From Acidobacteriaceae bacterium (GTDB lineage: Bacteria > Acidobacteriota > Terriglobia > Terriglobales > Acidobacteriaceae): DNA of 6,690 nucleotides. Below are positions 5,615 through 6,690 of this stretch, piece by piece. Location of the stretch: NCBI GenBank assembly GCA_030040115.1, contig JASHUH010000577.1:1-6690 (forward strand). Reading direction: 5' to 3'. Every line of letters starts with the position of its first letter. Positions within the stretch are counted from its first letter, which is position 1. Below the pieces are notes generated by a model. That model saw nothing but the letters and a program-made list of their open reading frames with translations, did no database searches and was not told the origin of the DNA. The position numbers were made by a program, and so were the translations under genes.

Positions 5615-5977
5615 ATGAAAGCCCTATTTTCGCCCGCCATCCGGCACAGAACTGCCGATGTGCAAAGTCTCCGCCGAGGTCGCTCTGTTTCCAGCCGCAT
5701 CAACATGCCTGCCACCGCAGTCGCTCTTATGGTGATTGCTCTCCCCGCCGTGGCGTTCGCGCAAAGTGGATCGCCATTCGACACCGGATTCACAGCCATC
5801 CAGACCCTCTTCACCGGGACCGTAGCGAAGGTCGCCAGCCTGATCGCCATCGTCATCGGCGGGTACCAGTTCGCTCACGGAGAGCCAGGCTCGAAAAGGG
5901 CCATAGCGGGCATAGTTGCGGGCACGGGGATCGCAGTACTTGCTACCAACGTTCTGAGTTGGCTGTGGGGAATGTGA
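5615..5977 (+). CDS. trbC: TrbC/VirB2-family conjugative pilin precursor
   Basis: This is the major pilin subunit of a conjugative type IV secretion system; it is inserted in the inner membrane, processed and assembled into the pilus. The 120-aa precursor has a long basic N-region (residues 1-30, several Arg), a hydrophobic core (VALMVIALPAVAFA, 36-49) and a likely signal peptidase site AFA|QS after residue 49, leaving a mature protein of about 71 residues, normal for VirB2/TrbC pilins. Two mature helices follow (about 67-86 with AKVASLIAIVIGGY, and 96-117 with AIAGIVAGTGIAVLATNVL), joined by the short polar loop HGEPGSKR. ATG 5615 has a strong GGAGG (5604-5608) six bases upstream, which supports the long leader over a start at residue 31. 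It is first of the trbC-trbD-trbE run and is preceded by the hairpin-rich leader. Confidence 0.88.
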   Translation: MKALFSPAIRHRTADVQSLRRGRSVSSRINMPATAVALMVIALPAVAFAQSGSPFDTGFTAIQTLFTGTVAKVASLIAIVIGGYQFAHGEPGSKRAIAGIVAGTGIAVLATNVLSWLWGM

Positions 5978-5998
5978 CTTCAAATCGCCTGCATACCG

Positions 5999-6020
5999 CT
6001 CGAAGATCGATTCGTTCGAG
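5999..6020. repeat. Weak inverted repeat in the trbC-trbD gap
   Basis: CTCGAA (5999-6004) faces TTCGAG (6015-6020) across ten bases; a second TTCGAG is at 6048-6053. The 91-bp gap has no gene. The stem is only 6 bp, so it may be chance. Confidence 0.3.
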
Positions 6021-6068
6021 ATCGCCCATGCCATCCGCGTCAGTTCTTTCGAGTGTGAGGGGTTTGTC

Positions 6069-6407
6069 ATGCCGTCGAGCACGACCATCCACCAACGAGC
6101 AGGATCTACCGTTGTTCGCTCCTTGCCGGGGCGGCGGAATAGGGTTTACAAAAGCCTGCACAAGCCCCTCACGTACCTCGGCGTCGAACGCACGCTGTTT
6201 TTCTTCGTCAGCGTTGCGGCCGTAGGCGCGTTCAATCTGTTCAATAGCCTGATTGCAGGCCTCGCCGTTTTTATCGGCGGATTCGCCTTCGGCCATTGGG
6301 TCACGAATACCGACCCGGCCTTCCTCAAGATTCTGGCTCGTTCCGAAAGATACAAATCGCGGTACGACGGGGCCAAACTCACCCTCCCGCGCTTGGAGGT
6401 CCGCTGA
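6069..6407 (+). CDS. trbD: TrbD/VirB3-family inner-membrane subunit of the type IV secretion system
   Basis: VirB3/TrbD proteins are small inner-membrane components that work with the VirB4/TrbE ATPase. The 112-aa product matches the family plan: a basic N-terminus, the entry motif VYKSLHKPLTYLGVER (26-41), two close membrane helices (about 42-58 and 60-78; LFFFVSVAAVGAF and LIAGLAVFIGGFAFG), and a cytoplasmic tail DPAFLKILARSERYKSRYDG. ATG 6069 follows GAGGGG at 6057-6062 with six bases spacing. This gives about 25 extra residues before the conserved part, slightly longer than usual. Its stop overlaps the trbE start by one base (TGATG), the tight coupling normally seen between these genes. 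The 91-bp gap from trbC is wider than usual. Confidence 0.88.
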   Translation: MPSSTTIHQRAGSTVVRSLPGRRNRVYKSLHKPLTYLGVERTLFFFVSVAAVGAFNLFNSLIAGLAVFIGGFAFGHWVTNTDPAFLKILARSERYKSRYDGAKLTLPRLEVR

Positions 6408-6690
6408 TGCTGCGCATCGATAAAATCCTCAAGACATGGAAGGATGCGGCCGGCACTGGCGGTTCCATCAACCTTTATGGTTTCTGGAATGAGACCGCAT
6501 TTTTGACCAAAAGCGGCGACCTCGGCATGGTCTTAGGCGTCAGGGGCGTCGATTACGAGAGCCTGGACTACGACCGGCAGGAATACGCCGTAAAGCGTCT
6601 GGAGGCAGCGTTCAAAAACTTCGGCCCTGGCTTCCGTGTATGCCAATACCTCTTCAAAACCAACAACCCCGCAATCCCGTTCGCGGAATA
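6407..6690 (+). CDS. trbE: TrbE/VirB4-family conjugation ATPase, N-terminus only (cut by window end)
   Basis: VirB4/TrbE is the large cytoplasmic ATPase that energises pilus biogenesis and substrate transfer. Only the first 94 codons are present. They match the family N-terminal domain: INLYGFWNETAFLTKSGDLG (21-40), then VLGVRGVDYESLDYDRQE, KRLEAAF, and FRVCQYLFKTNNP near the edge. The Walker A and B motifs would lie beyond the window. ATG 6407 overlaps the trbD stop (TGATG) and has GGAGG at 6395-6399, seven bases upstream. The frame is open to the right edge with no disruption. Confidence 0.9.
   Translation, partial: MLRIDKILKTWKDAAGTGGSINLYGFWNETAFLTKSGDLGMVLGVRGVDYESLDYDRQEYAVKRLEAAFKNFGPGFRVCQYLFKTNNPAIPFAE

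Noticed and set aside
5491..6225. 244-codon plus-strand frame overlapping the pilin gene
   Set aside because: It is very Arg/Ser/His-rich and crosses the real pilin and trbD starts; it is a GC-driven shadow frame.

Overview
The window looks like accessory DNA from a Gram-negative soil bacterium, most likely an acidobacterium (Terriglobia-like). The main clue is a lipoprotein with a carboxypeptidase regulatory-like beta-sandwich (GVVSDPSGA, ADGTFRFSDLPFGTYS, SPGFATT) of the kind that is very abundant in that phylum. The taxonomic call is an inference. There is no rRNA, tRNA, integrase, transposase or CRISPR array to anchor it.

Layout. (1) Positions 1-3975 hold a four-gene cluster on the minus strand. 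In transcription order it encodes an alpha/beta hydrolase (DUF900-like), a TTG-initiated lipoprotein, a 145-aa four-helix membrane protein, and a large protein with two N-terminal membrane helices that runs off the left edge. All four are co-directional with short gaps (31, 48 and 75 bp), and three of the four products point to the cell envelope. I recognise no named system here. The base composition looks less GC-rich than the right half. (2) Around 3900 there is a sharp junction. The hydrolase appears to have lost its own N-terminus, and on the opposite strand only the last ~57 codons of a cupin gene remain. An intact cupin paralogue (4108-4581) follows 29 bp after that remnant. This looks like a rearrangement in which the minus-strand cluster replaced the front of a tandem cupin pair. 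(3) After a 247-bp non-coding gap come a small XRE regulator (minus), a poorly supported small membrane ORF, and a 76-aa unrecognised protein (plus). (4) From 5472 to the right edge lies the start of a conjugative type IV secretion operon: a leader with three consecutive inverted repeats, then trbC/virB2 pilin, trbD/virB3 and the beginning of trbE/virB4.

How it fits together. The Trb genes encode the pilin, the small inner-membrane subunit and the ATPase of a mating-pair apparatus. The neighbouring XRE protein is a plausible switch for it, and the structured leader before trbC is a plausible control site. The left-hand cluster could be cargo of the same mobile element. The cupin genes look like ordinary metabolic genes caught between the two. 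Whether both halves belong to one element cannot be decided from this window.
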